From Labia minor (lineage: Eukaryota > Arthropoda > Insecta > Dermaptera > Spongiphoridae): a stretch of 64,000 nucleotides of DNA. Shown here piece by piece: positions 47,419-59,421 of the stretch. Each line of letters starts with the position of its first letter. Position 1 is the first letter of the stretch. The stretch covers positions 45,276,734 to 45,340,733 of the forward strand of contig OY720350.1 in NCBI GenBank assembly GCA_963082975.1. Reading direction: 5' to 3'. The translations under genes and the position numbers were made by a program. The notes below the pieces were generated by a model. That model saw only the letters and a list, made by a program, of their open reading frames with translations, was not told the origin of the DNA and made no database searches.

Positions 47419-47528
47419 CTTTAGAGTATAGTTTTAATAATATTTAAATTTATTTAAATAAATAAACAATTATCTGTCTGAGTTTAATAATATGTGTGTA
47501 TAATAATAATTCAAAAATATTTATAATT

Positions 47529-48160
47529 ATTATCTAGTAAGAGATAGTATTGCGATCACGAAAATTTTCGATGTCGAGATTTTGATGTTTTTATACGTTT
47601 TGAAGGTTCCTGAATCATTTTTACTAAGGTTGAGAAAAATGTCTGTGTCTGTGTGTGTATGTACGTAACGAATGTCTGTGTCTGTGTGTGTGTGTATGTA
47701 TGTAACCAAAATTACTCAAAAACGGTTTGAATTAGAATGATGAAATTTGGTATATGGGCATTATTCAAAATTCGTAGTTTTCTATCAACTTTTGAGAAAT
47801 GTAGCTCAACCGGAAGAGGGTCATTACTTACAACGTTTTGATTTTTTTTCCTCTAAAGTGACCGTAAAAATAAAGATATATGTTTGATAATTTTTCACAT
47901 GATTAATAATTGTATAAAACTGCTATATATAGAATTTCAGCTTGATTGAATCGCTGAAAGTACCAGAATTAATTTTTTAACACTGCAAATATCACGCGCA
48001 AACACGTGACGTGGTGCCATTAACAAAGAGCCAAACATGCGCTGGTTTAATAAATATTATTTATTAATTTTAATTTATAATTTAATTAATTTAATTTAAA
48101 TTAATATATGTTATTTAATCCAATTCAAATTTGCGAGATAATCGAGTGGAGACACTCCAG
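47529..48160 (+). mobile_element. Family A Helentron-like element (A12)
   Basis: The left hairpin is decayed (ATTATCTAGTAAGAGATAGT). The microsatellite segment is duplicated (AATGTCTGTGTCTGTGTGTG occurs twice, 47639-47700). The core and CACGTGACGTGG are intact, and the hairpin end is at 48160. It stops 165 bp before the LTR element. Confidence 0.93.
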
Positions 48161-48325
48161 ATTTTTTTTTCTTTGCTTAACATACTTTGCATTCTGCATA
48201 TATATATATATATATATATTTATTTATATATATATACTGCAAATATCTTTTCACATATAAATATTACTATTTATTTATCACTGAAAATTATATGTTATTT
48301 ATTCACAATTATATTGAAATATAAT

Positions 48326-50028
48326 TGTAATTTAAGGCCGAGTACTTACTTTAAAGCCGAGCATTTACTTGTACATAATACTAGAAGGGAAGGAACAAGA
48401 TCATGCCACCCAGGTCAACGAGCGGGTCCAATTGGTTATTTAAAAACATCATTTAGCTTAAGTTAGTTTATTTGTCTAATCAAGATACAATTATTAACTA
48501 AGTTCGAATTATTAATCCAGTCAAAATACAATTTATTTAATTTGTTCATTTAATTAGGATACAATTATAAAACAAATTTAAATCATTAATATATTCAAAC
48601 ACAATCTATTTATTTTGTTCAATTAATTAGGATACAATTATAAATCAAATTTAAATCATTAATATATTCAAACACAATCTATTTATTTTGTTCAATTAAT
48701 AAGGTTACAAATATAAATAGAATTTAAATCATTAATCTGTTCACATACAATTTATTTAATTTAACTTGTTTATTTAATTACTTTCATTTTAATCCATTTA
48801 ATTATAATTCATATAATTTAATTTGTTTATTTAATTAATTTTATTTTGATCCATTTAATTATAATTCATCTATAAATATTTCATTTGATTTATTTCATAT
48901 TCTGAATTCATTCAATTGTAATTTACAAAGTTTAATTATAAGTTACTTATTCAAATTTATATTACTTATTCAATTTGATATTAATATCTTTTGAAAACAT
49001 TTCATTTAATTTATTTCAAATCAGAAATTCATTTAATTATAATTTACAAAATTTAATTATAAGTTACTTATTCAAATGTATATTACTTTATTCAATTTGA
49101 TATTAATATCTTTTGAAAACAATTTACTTAATTTATTTAAAATACATGTTATTAGACTCACAATTAGTTGTCGTGTCGGCCGAACACTCATTATTGATAT
49201 AACTAAAAATATTAACACTTGATATAATTAAAAATATTAACATAAACATTCACAATCACTTAACAATAATTCATTCCCTTATAATATATCATACACTGCA
49301 CACTTCCCATTCTACCCCCACTCTTCCCCTGCCGGGGGGCCTCCGTGTATCACATCTTACGACCCTTGTAACTTTCTCACTTTCTGACTGCCGAGGCTCT
49401 CCAGCGCCGAGTTTTTGTTGCAGTCCCCCCGCTGTGCCTCTCCCCCTCTCACTCATATTTTCTCTTCCCGTATGCAAGTGTCGCTCCTCTAAGTAATGCA
49501 AATCTTTGCAAAATCATAGCCTTGAACGAATGGCCAACGCACACATCTTCCCACGCCTTTCTTGACAAAATTCCCTCTTTGACCAGCCGTGTGGACATTG
49601 GTAGTCATTTCTTCCCACACGATTCGCATTACTCCGGCTGTCTCCTTTCCTGTCGCTGCTCACCCCCTTCACCCCTCCAGCATCTCTATCTCACTTCCAC
49701 CTATTATAATCTTTCTTAACTTAATTAGTTAACTCATTTTCTCTCAGACGTTAACGTATGCAAATTCCATCCTCCCCCAGCCGCCTTACACGTGTGGGCA
49801 GCGATTATTATTATTTCCCAGGCTTATGAAATGCTAATTCATCTTTCTTCTTCTTATACTAACACATTCTTAATCTATGACATAATATATTTTATATAAT
49901 CTATTCCCACACATTCTAAAGATAACATAATAATATATTTCCATTACACTAAGATAATAAATTTTCAATATATCAAATATAATACATTTCCATCACACGA
50001 AGACAATATTTCTCCAATATATATTACA
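48326..50028 (-). repeat. Long terminal repeat, left copy (3' LTR of a minus-strand element)
   Basis: 1703 bp, starting TGTAATTTAAGG on the plus strand and ending ATATATTACA, so it has TGTAAT/ATTACA ends. It matches the right copy at a constant offset of 3762 with no indel; all stretches I compared were identical. TAAT precedes it (48322-48325). The GC-richer part at 49290-49720 yields short frames that are identical in both copies and need not be coding. Confidence 0.95.
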
Positions 50029-50045
50029 CTCCACCACCTTTTAAA
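50029..50045 (-). promoter_or_regulatory. Polypurine tract
   Basis: The minus strand reads TTAAAAGGTGGTGGAG directly before the LTR start TGTAAT. This position and composition identify plus-strand DNA priming and set the element's orientation as minus. Confidence 0.75.
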
Positions 50046-50359
50046 AAAGATTGTTTCGGGATAAAGATTTTTCACGAAACAATCCTTTTCAACAGTTCGT
50101 CCCTTCCTCTGTTTTGTTTATGTCCACATCACTTCCCAGTTGATTCTGCAGCTTCCCGTCCTCCTTCTTCCTCCGTGCACGCTTCTTCCATCAAAGACCG
50201 TAATTCCAGCGGGTCAGCCTTTCCCTTCCTTCGAGGAGTTCCTACTTATACCTATAATTAATCCTATTGAACAATCTCGAGGACATCCTCTAACCAATTT
50301 CGAACTGACGTTACTGCTTGCCCCAGGCGTCGTGTTTTGGTCATTAACTTCCTTTAAAT

Positions 50360-50694
50360 TTTATACTCTGGCATTCAATTCCACCAGATCTTCATTATCT
50401 AGAGTTTCAAAAACAAACGAATTTTTAAATCGTGCCCCCCGCGTTTACCAAACCACGTCGACTTCGCGCCGGGGGTAGCGTCTCATTCAAATGTGAAATA
50501 ATCCCCTCCGTCATCTCGAAACTGGTTTTAATATATGGCATATCCTCCTTAAAATCTATCAACCTCAACGGTTCCCCTTCGAAGAGAGCGTATCGGTCAT
50601 CCTGTAATTTCTCCCGAGACTCCCTGATGACCGATACCTTCTCTTTAATATATGAATAAAGAAAGATTAATTTATTATACGTCGACTTGTTCAA
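50360..50694 (-). pseudogene. Envelope-like remnant of the LTR element
   Basis: The 89-codon minus-strand frame 50425-50694 ends with a basic cleavage-like site (RSRRG) followed by a Gly-Leu start. In another frame just downstream comes FVFETLDNED. This order (basic site, GLxN...G, then F-x-TLDxxD) is that of the baculovirus-F-like fusion proteins of insect errantiviruses. It is split by a frameshift and lacks most of the ectodomain and the membrane anchor. Not functional. Confidence 0.5.
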
Positions 50695-50696
50695 AA

Positions 50697-51550
50697 TAAA
50701 TTCCCAGTGGCATTACCTCCTCCCTCTCCCTCGCTTGCTTTCCCATCGTAGCGATAGTCTAACCTGCTAGAGAAGGAACAAAGATACATTACTCCCGTTT
50801 TTGTGAAAATTCCTAATGGTTCTCTTTTCGAACGCCCTCCCCTTTCCCTTTGGTGGGACCTCAACGGGTGGTTTACGACTACTAGTATTCCCTGTCGCCC
50901 CAGCTGTTGGGGAAGTGCTTGTTCTCGGGCTTCTGGTGTTGAGCTGGGCCTCCACGCCACCCCTAACCGTGGCATCCATAGTGGAACTTCTGGTCTTTCT
51001 TCGTGAGGGTCGTCAATGGCTTCGTAGTCCCGTTGTTCCTTCTTTCTACCCGCGAGGCTTGTCCTGTTTCCCCTTGACTAATTTGCTCACCAGTCTCGGT
51101 CTCCTGTCGCCGAGACTCCGAATCCCCTCCATCAATCCTGAGGGATTCCTCCTCCCCTTCTGGCTCGCTCTCCACTTGCACTTCTTCTCTCTCGGTGACA
51201 GACGGAATGCCACTAATGGCTCCAAATTCCGTGTCATCTCGTTCAGTGCTAAGTGCTCTCGCTTTCACAACTTCCTCTTGCACCTCTTCTACCACGGTGA
51301 CCGACGGAATGCCACTAATGGCTCCAAATTCCGTGTCATCGTGTTCAGTGCTACGACTCCTTCTCCCACGACCTCCTCTTGCCCTTCTTCTCTCTCGGTG
51401 ACCGACGAAATGCCACTAATGGCTCCAAATTTCGTGTCAGCACGATCAGGGCCAACTACTCCTCCAGGTCGTCTTACACTTCTTCCTCCCTTCTCTCCCC
51501 TCCGAGCCTTGTGTTTCTCCCGTTCATCTTCGTAACACCTGCCCCTACTC
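50697..51550 (-). pseudogene. Low-complexity coding remnant with three about 108-bp repeats
   Basis: On the minus strand a unit containing FGAISGIPSVTERE occurs three times (about 51180-51245, 51295-51350, 51395-51450) within an acidic, Arg-rich frame. Its reading frame shifts between copies. It lies between the gag-like and env-like remnants where pol would be expected, but no polymerase, protease or integrase motif is seen. The 239-codon plus-strand frame over it is antisense to the element. Confidence 0.5.
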
Positions 51551-51556
51551 GCAGGG

Positions 51557-51792
51557 TTACCCGTGAGCCGTGTCTTCCGGTTTAAACCTCGCCCTTAGTT
51601 GTTTCTTCACCCATTCCCAAGTGATGTCACTGGGTAACTTCGGACGACCCTCAACGCCGTTCCCTCCATCTTCCATTCCAAGTCCTCCTTCTTCTGGTTG
51701 TCGGGTATGCTAACCATTTTGACCAGCTGCTCAAACTTATTGAAGAATAGGTCCATTGGCCCCATCCCCGCCCAGGGCGACATCCCCTCCAC
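51557..51792 (-). pseudogene. Gag-like remnant of the LTR element
   Basis: One minus-strand frame (51607-51792) contains FFNKFEQLVKMVSIP and EWKMEGTALRVV. The other (stop at 51559-51557) has TWEWVKKQLRARFKP. Together these are the pattern of the retrotransposon gag capsid region (helix with W, then TWxxxKxxLxxRF), but they lie in different frames, so the gene is broken. Confidence 0.6.
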
Positions 51793-52070
51793 TATTCCAT
51801 TGTCCTGCCTTCCTGCTTATCTCGCTCCTCTATTTCCCATGTTTCGCCTATGTAAACCTCCCCGTAAACCTTTAATTATGTATCTGTTCCTCCATTTCTC
51901 GTGGGGGGTGTTTTCAACTTTGTTATTGAGCAAACACCAGGTCTAGGGTTTTAATTTTCCGTACTCTCCCTCACCTAAGAAAGAAAATCTGTTATCCTCC
52001 AGTTAGCCGATAGCGTTCAATAATTTTTTCGAGCGTCATTAGTTAACCCTCCAACCCTAAACCCTCAACC

Positions 52071-52085
52071 CCACACCTGACACCA
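52071..52085 (-). promoter_or_regulatory. Primer-binding site
   Basis: Two bases inside the 5' LTR (minus strand) lies TGGTGTCAGGTGTGG, beginning with the TGG expected to pair with a tRNA CCA end. The tRNA species was not assigned. Confidence 0.7.
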
Positions 52086-52087
52086 GT

Positions 52088-53790
52088 TGTAATTTAAGGC
52101 CGAGTACTTACTTTAAAGCCGAGCATTTACTTGTACATAATACTAGAAGGGAAGGAACAAGATCATGCCACCCAGGTCAACGAGCGGGTCCAATTGGTTA
52201 TTTAAAAACATCATTTAGCTTAAGTTAGTTTATTTGTCTAATCAAGATACAATTATTAACTAAGTTCGAATTATTAATCCAGTCAAAATACAATTTATTT
52301 AATTTGTTCATTTAATTAGGATACAATTATAAAACAAATTTAAATCATTAATATATTCAAACACAATCTATTTATTTTGTTCAATTAATTAGGATACAAT
52401 TATAAATCAAATTTAAATCATTAATATATTCAAACACAATCTATTTATTTTGTTCAATTAATAAGGTTACAAATATAAATAGAATTTAAATCATTAATCT
52501 GTTCACATACAATTTATTTAATTTAACTTGTTTATTTAATTACTTTCATTTTAATCCATTTAATTATAATTCATATAATTTAATTTGTTTATTTAATTAA
52601 TTTTATTTTGATCCATTTAATTATAATTCATCTATAAATATTTCATTTGATTTATTTCATATTCTGAATTCATTCAATTGTAATTTACAAAGTTTAATTA
52701 TAAGTTACTTATTCAAATTTATATTACTTATTCAATTTGATATTAATATCTTTTGAAAACATTTCATTTAATTTATTTCAAATCAGAAATTCATTTAATT
52801 ATAATTTACAAAATTTAATTATAAGTTACTTATTCAAATGTATATTACTTTATTCAATTTGATATTAATATCTTTTGAAAACAATTTACTTAATTTATTT
52901 AAAATACATGTTATTAGACTCACAATTAGTTGTCGTGTCGGCCGAACACTCATTATTGATATAACTAAAAATATTAACACTTGATATAATTAAAAATATT
53001 AACATAAACATTCACAATCACTTAACAATAATTCATTCCCTTATAATATATCATACACTGCACACTTCCCATTCTACCCCCACTCTTCCCCTGCCGGGGG
53101 GCCTCCGTGTATCACATCTTACGACCCTTGTAACTTTCTCACTTTCTGACTGCCGAGGCTCTCCAGCGCCGAGTTTTTGTTGCAGTCCCCCCGCTGTGCC
53201 TCTCCCCCTCTCACTCATATTTTCTCTTCCCGTATGCAAGTGTCGCTCCTCTAAGTAATGCAAATCTTTGCAAAATCATAGCCTTGAACGAATGGCCAAC
53301 GCACACATCTTCCCACGCCTTTCTTGACAAAATTCCCTCTTTGACCAGCCGTGTGGACATTGGTAGTCATTTCTTCCCACACGATTCGCATTACTCCGGC
53401 TGTCTCCTTTCCTGTCGCTGCTCACCCCCTTCACCCCTCCAGCATCTCTATCTCACTTCCACCTATTATAATCTTTCTTAACTTAATTAGTTAACTCATT
53501 TTCTCTCAGACGTTAACGTATGCAAATTCCATCCTCCCCCAGCCGCCTTACACGTGTGGGCAGCGATTATTATTATTTCCCAGGCTTATGAAATGCTAAT
53601 TCATCTTTCTTCTTCTTATACTAACACATTCTTAATCTATGACATAATATATTTTATATAATCTATTCCCACACATTCTAAAGATAACATAATAATATAT
53701 TTCCATTACACTAAGATAATAAATTTTCAATATATCAAATATAATACATTTCCATCACACGAAGACAATATTTCTCCAATATATATTACA
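52088..53790 (-). repeat. Long terminal repeat, right copy (5' LTR)
   Basis: It has the same 1703 bp as the left copy. TAAT follows at 53791-53794 and matches the TAAT before the left LTR, giving a 4-bp target duplication. Apparent identity of the two LTRs implies a recent insertion. Confidence 0.95.
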
Positions 53791-53794
53791 TAAT

Positions 53795-54410
53795 AATACT
53801 AATCTTTCCGTTAGTCCTCATGTGTCGTGATTTTTCTGAAGATAGCAATGTTGAAATATATATGTAGATGTGCTCGTATATATGTAGACATATATTAAAT
53901 AACATAATGTTAGTTTTTCATTCTTAGGGTTTCTGGTTGATCTATTTTTTAAAGTAATAATAACATAAAACAGAGATTATCTTCTTGCTAATGTTATTCA
54001 TTTCTTATAAGATTTTTTATTTGAGATATAAAAATTTCCTTTTTTTAATGTATATTTAAGAAATAAAAAATAATAAAATATGGGGATTGGTTTCTTTTTA
54101 TAGAGATTACTAAGGTTAAGTAAGAGACGTATAATAAAGTAAGTGATCTTTTTATCTTAAATATTATGCGAGTATATAGGTATATTTATATTATTCTAAC
54201 CATAGAAATATTACGTTCATTTATATTATTTAGAAGTAAAAAAGAATTATGCTTTTATCGTTGAGAAAAGAGATGTTTAAAATAGATAATTTGGAAATAG
54301 GTATGTTGTAAGAGGAAGCTTGGTCACAAGATAAATAAATAAGCAGGTTTATAAATCAATGAGTGGACATTTACTAATTGAGAAATGATAAAATATATAT
54401 ACATATAATA
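53795..54410. other. AT-rich sequence, no gene recognised
   Basis: This is the right flank of the LTR element. Nothing is recognised. Confidence 0.4.
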
Positions 54411-54601
54411 CAGTGGCGCGCACCAGGATTTGATCCTTATACACTAAGTTCTACTTTAAGAATTTTTTTTCTTAAATAAAAAGAAGGATTATATTTTATC
54501 TTTTCTATTTGTAATATAGTACATAATATACAGCAATTTTAATTTTTTTTCTCTCCTGGTGGGTTAAAACCCCCAAAACCTCCCATGGTTGCGCCACACT
54601 G
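54411..54601. mobile_element. TA-flanked miniature inverted-repeat element
   Basis: The ends CAGTGGCGCGCACCAGG and the mirror of CCTGGTGG...TTGCGCCACACTG form imperfect inverted repeats. TA adjoins both sides, as in Tc1/mariner-type insertions. 191 bp, no coding capacity. Confidence 0.6.
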
Positions 54602-54700
54602 TATAGATTATAACAATAAATTTCATATATGTATAATGGCAAAGATATATCTAAATATTTCTCTATTAGGGATTACATTTTTTAAAAAATATATTAATAA

Positions 54701-55296
54701 CTAGCTGCTTCAAGCGCCTTCCAGGCGCTCTTCACACCTAGACGAGGGCTCCGCCCCCTGTACCCCCGAGTGATACATGGTATTTGGTTGAAAGTCTGTA
54801 TGTAAAAGGTTTTCATCCATTTTGTTTCAATCAGTATAAGTAGATAAGACATATATTTGTTTTCTTGGAAAATATATTTTAATTCAATCAACAACAAATT
54901 TTCTTAGTATAATAAGTAAGATTTATTGACTATTTCATATTATTATTTATATATTTACTAATATATTTGTGGCTCTTTGCATTTATTTAAGTAGATTTTA
55001 ATTAATTAAATAATTAATATTCTAAGTTTATGAACATTATTTTTTTTTATAAATTATATTAATTAAAATTTATTTTCTTATTTCTGTTTGTTCTTTATTT
55101 TACATATATATGTACAAAACACAAAACAATAACACAGACAGACACACAGATATTGCCTTTTATATATATAGATTAAAACCTTCCCTGGGATGCCCACAAC
55201 AATCCCTGAAAGTTTCACCGTAATCGGACGGGTAGTTTTTGAGTATTTGACAGACACACAGACAGACACACAGACATTGCCTTTTATATATATAGA
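54701..55296 (-). mobile_element. Non-autonomous Helitron with canonical termini
   Basis: On the minus strand it starts A|TCTATATATATAAAAGGC (55296) and ends with the hairpin AGCGCC-TGGAA-GGCGCT, ten bases later CTAG, then T (54701). This is the textbook Helitron layout. A second 5' start (same TCTATATATATAAAAGGC) lies inside at about 55172, so two 5' ends share one 3' end. A TGTCTGTC tract follows each. No Rep/helicase frame is present. Confidence 0.88.
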
Positions 55297-55436
55297 TTTA
55301 TCATGAAATAACAAAACAGTCACATGAAACACTTTACCCTGAATAAATGAATGAATCCAATTGAAAATAAGAAAATAAGAGTTTAAATGAGAAAAGTGGG
55401 AGATAGAATTAATTATTAGTATTAGAAATAAAGAGA

Positions 55437-55918
55437 GATTGTGATCACGAAAATTTTCGATGGCGATATTTTGATGTTTTTATACGTTTTGAAGATCTCT
55501 GAGTCATTTTCAATAAGTTTGAGAAAAATGTCTCTCTGTAATTGTGTGTGTGTGTGTGTCTGGACAAGATTACGCAAAAACGGTTTCAACTAGAATAATG
55601 AAATTTGGTATACGGGCATTATTCAAAATCCGTAGTTTTCAATCAACTTTTGAGAATTGTAGCTCATTCGCAAAAGGACCATTGATGATAAAAGCAATTG
55701 AAAACAAATACTATTTCATAAATTTGCGCAACTCATAAAAATATACTATTAATCTAAAAAGTCTTCTTATTTGAATATAAAATGTTATCAGTGAAAATTA
55801 TGTTAAAAACTTTAAATCTTATGATCTGATAGAATAAAATTTTAATTAATTTTCAAATATAAAAATAAAGCTTGATTATCCAATTCAAATTTGAGCGATT
55901 GTAGAATGGAGACTGCGA
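55437..55918 (+). mobile_element. Decayed family A copy (A13)
   Basis: GTGATCACGAAAATTTTCGAT through the GT tract and ATGAAATTTGGTATACGGGC is good family A sequence up to about 55680. The middle is replaced by unrelated AT-rich sequence. A degenerate right end (AATTCAAATTTGAGCGATTG then TGGAGAC) is visible at 55880-55918. Confidence 0.75.
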
Positions 55919-56571
55919 GAATCACACACCTCATTCAATACAAAAGGTGATGGATGATCTTTTTCACCCCACTGTCATTTAAAGAAAGAAAATATGCAAC
56001 ACTAATTAACTTATTAAATAAAGTAAATTTGAAAATTTACTTATTCTTAATAATCATCTATACCTACTGGCATAAGCTGGTATAGGCTTAAGGTATCTTA
56101 ATCAATTTTGTATAAATTTTGTTCAAATTTTCTTTTTTTTATCTCGTATTAAATTATCTTATGATAGATCTTTACTTTTCTATTTTTATTAATTCTATTT
56201 AAACCCATTTATGAAAATATCAAAACAATATTCCAAAAAAAACCTAATATATATATGATATATCTATCATCTTGATATTATCTTGATATTATACTATAAT
56301 TCATATTGTGTTTTGCAATAGTTTCTTTTAAAATTTTTATTTGTTTATTTTTTTTCTAAATTCCATTAAAATTTATAATCATTCGTTTTTATACTAGAAA
56401 ATTCAAATATATAAATTTATTTATTTAAAATTTTAATTAATTTTAATTTAAAATTTTTGCATGCTTATTAAAAATTTTTATGGGAATATTAGATTCAGAA
56501 TTAATACGATAATTAAATATGTTTACGATTTTGATATTACAAGTTTAAATTGGGTGGCTTGTATTGCAGGT
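55919..56571. other. AT-rich sequence
   Basis: No gene is recognised; it ends with the acceptor-like TGTATTGCAG. Confidence 0.4.
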
Positions 56572-56693
56572 TGCCTAAATGCCAGGGGCTCCTAGTCGAG
56601 TGAACGATCGCTCAGTCAGTCAGTGAGTCGATTTCGTTGTGTGAGTGCGCATGACGCTCTCTCTCTCTCTCTCTGCCTACTATATCAAAAGCG
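56572..56693 (+). ncRNA. Candidate non-coding exon
   Basis: It is bounded by TTGTATTGCAG and a GTAAGT donor (56694). GC-richer than its surroundings, with AGTCAGTCAGTGAGTCG and a CT repeat. No frame is open throughout. Candidate exon of a plus-strand transcript. Confidence 0.35.
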
Positions 56694-58017
56694 TAAGTGT
56701 ATTTTCTATTGAAATTATCACAATTCACCAATATAAAGCGATCAATTAACATCACCCCTACCATCATTGTAAAAGTCTCAAATGATTTACTGATTTTTTT
56801 AAGTAATTATATTAATAAATAAATATCATATAAGAGATTTTTTTTATTTCATATTCATATTATGAATGATACTTTTATTTATTAATATATATATATATAT
56901 ATTTAACGTTATATATCTGCACATTATTCAAAATTCAATTTAAAATTATTTACACATTTTATTAGTATTTGAAAATGTACATATCTTCTTTTCTTCTAAT
57001 TAATATCTTTTCTATTTCATTTATCTCATTTCAATTAATATAATAGGATATATTATATATCGTACCCTATATATATCTATATATCTATATACATAGATAT
57101 ATATAGATATATATATATTTCTATTTATTATTATTATTATTATTATATTCTATTTTTTAATATTTTATATTCAATATGAGTTGGATTTTTTTAATATATA
57201 GTTAGATATTATTATTCATTTAAGTAAATATAAGTTTTTTATTTTCAATTTAAAGTGACATTTATTCTAGAGACGCCCAAACGGCAGAGCTATTTTATTT
57301 TATTTTTTTCCTCTTATCTTATACTTTACCGTTTAATATATCTAAAAAAATGATAAATTCTGATAAATATTTATTCTTTCAATATCAATTATTTACTGAG
57401 AATTCAACATGATTATCAAAATCAAAAATCAATTGAAATTTAAAAAGCAATCATTTCAACATACTCTTTTAATTATAGATAATAGAAAAGGTCACTTTTT
57501 AATACTTTCATTTATTAAAAACGAATTTTATTATGTGTCTTTGAAATATATCTAAATATTATTATTTAATTAAAAAATAAATAATAACGAAAAATTAATA
57601 TGTGGTACAGTGATTAATATATTTTGTAGTTTGAAAGTATTTTTAATATGCATTAAAAAAAACACAACTGATTATAAATCTAGGTGTTTTATTAGAATGA
57701 ATAATTATAAATTTGGAAATAATTTTAAAGCTCGGAAGCTTCTATTAGCTAAACAGCGTAGGGGTTACTTTATATAATATATTTATTATATATGATATAT
57801 TATATATTACTCGTATTCTATATTCTATTGTCTGTACCTCGAGACAACTGCCAATATATTTACATCTTTTACTTAATTCGATTTTAAGTAATAGTTATTG
57901 AACTAATATATATATATATATATATATTTTCATGTTATCTTTTTTATAAGTAAACACAAAAAAATCATCTGATCAATTAGTATATAAAATATTTCAATTA
58001 AATAGAATTTTTATGCT
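56694..58017. other. AT-rich sequence with TA microsatellites
   Basis: TA runs lie near 56887-56902, 57056-57120 and 57908-57927. No gene is recognised. Confidence 0.4.
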
Positions 58018-58647
58018 GAATTTAAATTTGAATATAAGAAATATACTAAATATATAATTATGTAAAATATTTCATCTGCTTTATTTGTAATTTTTCAATT
58101 ATCACTTGTAAGTACATTGAATTTCTATTTATACACAGAAAATTATATATTATTTTTTTATTTAAATTGTCGTGAATAATTTAGTAAACTGTCAGGATAA
58201 AATTCATTTAATGTTTTATTTGTTTTTTTGTTTTTGTTTTTTCATTTCAATTATAGAAAAATAAGTAGTATTTAATAATTTAAATATTTTTATTTTTTAT
58301 TAGTTTATCTGCAAGTATATCATTCAAGAGAGAAGTATACACTACATTCGTCGAGATCATCCATTGACTTACTGCGAGTGAGCAACCAATTTCTAACTCC
58401 GAGGTTAGTATCTTTTGTTTTATTTATTTTAAAACAATTGTAATATATTTCACCATATATACTCAATCTTATATATGTGTCTTTTGTTTGTTTTTTTTCC
58501 ATGTAACATCGTTTCGATCAACATCGATGACAAATTTGCTGCTCTTCGAATAATATTGGTTTCTTCAAATTTTTTCTACACATACCATACAGCTCACCAA
58601 AAATAAGTATTCAACGCATATTTTTTTATTATTCTGACACTATTAAT
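58018..58647 (+). repeat. 630-bp direct repeat, left copy
   Basis: It matches 59420-60049 at a constant offset of 1402 with one difference noticed (CTGTCAGG here, CTGTTAGG at the right). It contains the 88-nt exon-like cassette. It directly precedes the inserted Jockey LINE. Confidence 0.93.
58316..58403 (+). ncRNA. Candidate non-coding exon, cassette type 1
   Basis: An 88-nt segment between TTATCTGCAAG and donor GTTAGT. It ends TTCTAACTCCGAG like the exon at 40417. 96 nt later comes a pyrimidine tract ending in CCATG. Duplicated at 59718. Confidence 0.4.
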
Positions 58648-59385
58648 TAATTAATTAATATTAATTATTATTTCATTAGTTAACTAACCATCAAGCAGTT
58701 AACAACTCTCTAAGTGATCTTTAGTGGCGATCTCATTACTAGGCCATTTCGGCCTAAATACCTCATTATACATCAATTACAAATTTTAAAATACAAAAAT
58801 CTCAACTGACGATAGACAATAAACTTCTAATTTACAAAATCATCCTTAAACCCATTTGGACCTATGGCATTCAGATGTGGGGGACCGCTAGCAAATCCAA
58901 CAGAGACCTGATTCAGCGGTTTCAAAACAAAACACTTAGACTGATAGTCGGTGCTCCTTGGTATGTCCCTAACAGACTGATTCATAGGGACCTCGGAATG
59001 GATACAGTCCAAATGGAAATTAAAAATTACAGCCTTCGCTACAAAGACAGACTCCTTAAACACCCTAATCCCAAAGCCCGACAACTATTAGACACACAAG
59101 GACAACTGAGACGACTCAAAAGACTCAAACCACAGGACTTGACAAGAGACATTAATAAATAGACCCGCGATGGTGCCCTAGCTGGGATTAGCCATCAGGC
59201 TAATAATTCAGTGACATTCCCTTCCTCCCCTCCTCGACTATTTTCCTACCACAGTTCCAATGACTCACTCTCCTTAACCTGCCCTATAATTTCCTTTTAC
59301 CTCCCCCCCTCGCCCATTTATTACTCTTTATTGTAAACCATGTATTATTGCCTTCGGGCAGATGTACAAAATAAATGGATGCTAA

Positions 59386-59419
<34 letters not shown>
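58648..59419 (+). mobile_element. 5'-truncated Jockey-like LINE with poly(A) tail
   Basis: It contains the C-terminal end of ORF2, a 230-bp pyrimidine-rich 3' UTR, AATAAA-type signals near 59371-59386 and about 30 A residues (59390-59419). It is flanked by 630-bp direct repeats where a LINE normally shows 10-20 bp. Confidence 0.9.
58797..59162 (+). pseudogene. Jockey-like reverse transcriptase, C-terminal part
   Basis: The frame reads LTIDNKLLIYKIILKPIWTY, then GIQMWGTASKSNRDLIQRFQ, LRLIVGAPWYVPNRLIHRDL, and near the end RRLKRLKPQDLTRDINK before TAG at 59160. These are the Jockey-clade blocks KLLxYKxxLKPIWTYGxQLWG, NIxxIQRFQxKxLRxI and APWYVxN. The frame is uninterrupted but N-terminally truncated, with no palm domain or endonuclease, so it is inactive. 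Confidence 0.9.

Positions 59420-59421
<2 letters not shown>

Larger units (their letters stand above)
50029..52087 (-). mobile_element. Internal region of a non-autonomous LTR element
   Basis: Only 2059 bp separate the LTRs. In element order: primer-binding site, gag-like scrap, repeat-rich low-complexity frame, env-like scrap, polypurine tract. Pol is absent, so the element must have used enzymes from an autonomous relative. The env-like piece suggests an errantivirus-type ancestor. Confidence 0.8.

Noticed and set aside
50816..51535. 239-codon plus-strand frame, the longest open frame in the window
   Set aside because: It is antisense to the minus-strand LTR element, covers its repeated low-complexity region, and has a biased Pro/Ser/Arg/Leu composition with no domain.
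49289..53481. Short frames repeated exactly in two places (70 and 65 codons)
   Set aside because: They lie in the GC-richer part of the two LTRs, so their identity follows from LTR duplication; no sign of coding function.
58320..58502. 60-codon minus-strand frame, repeated at 59722-59904
   Set aside because: It lies in the 630-bp direct repeat, is AT-rich and unrecognised, and overlaps the better-supported plus-strand splice cassette.
58827..59084. 85-codon minus-strand frame
   Set aside because: Shadow of the plus-strand Jockey reverse-transcriptase frame.
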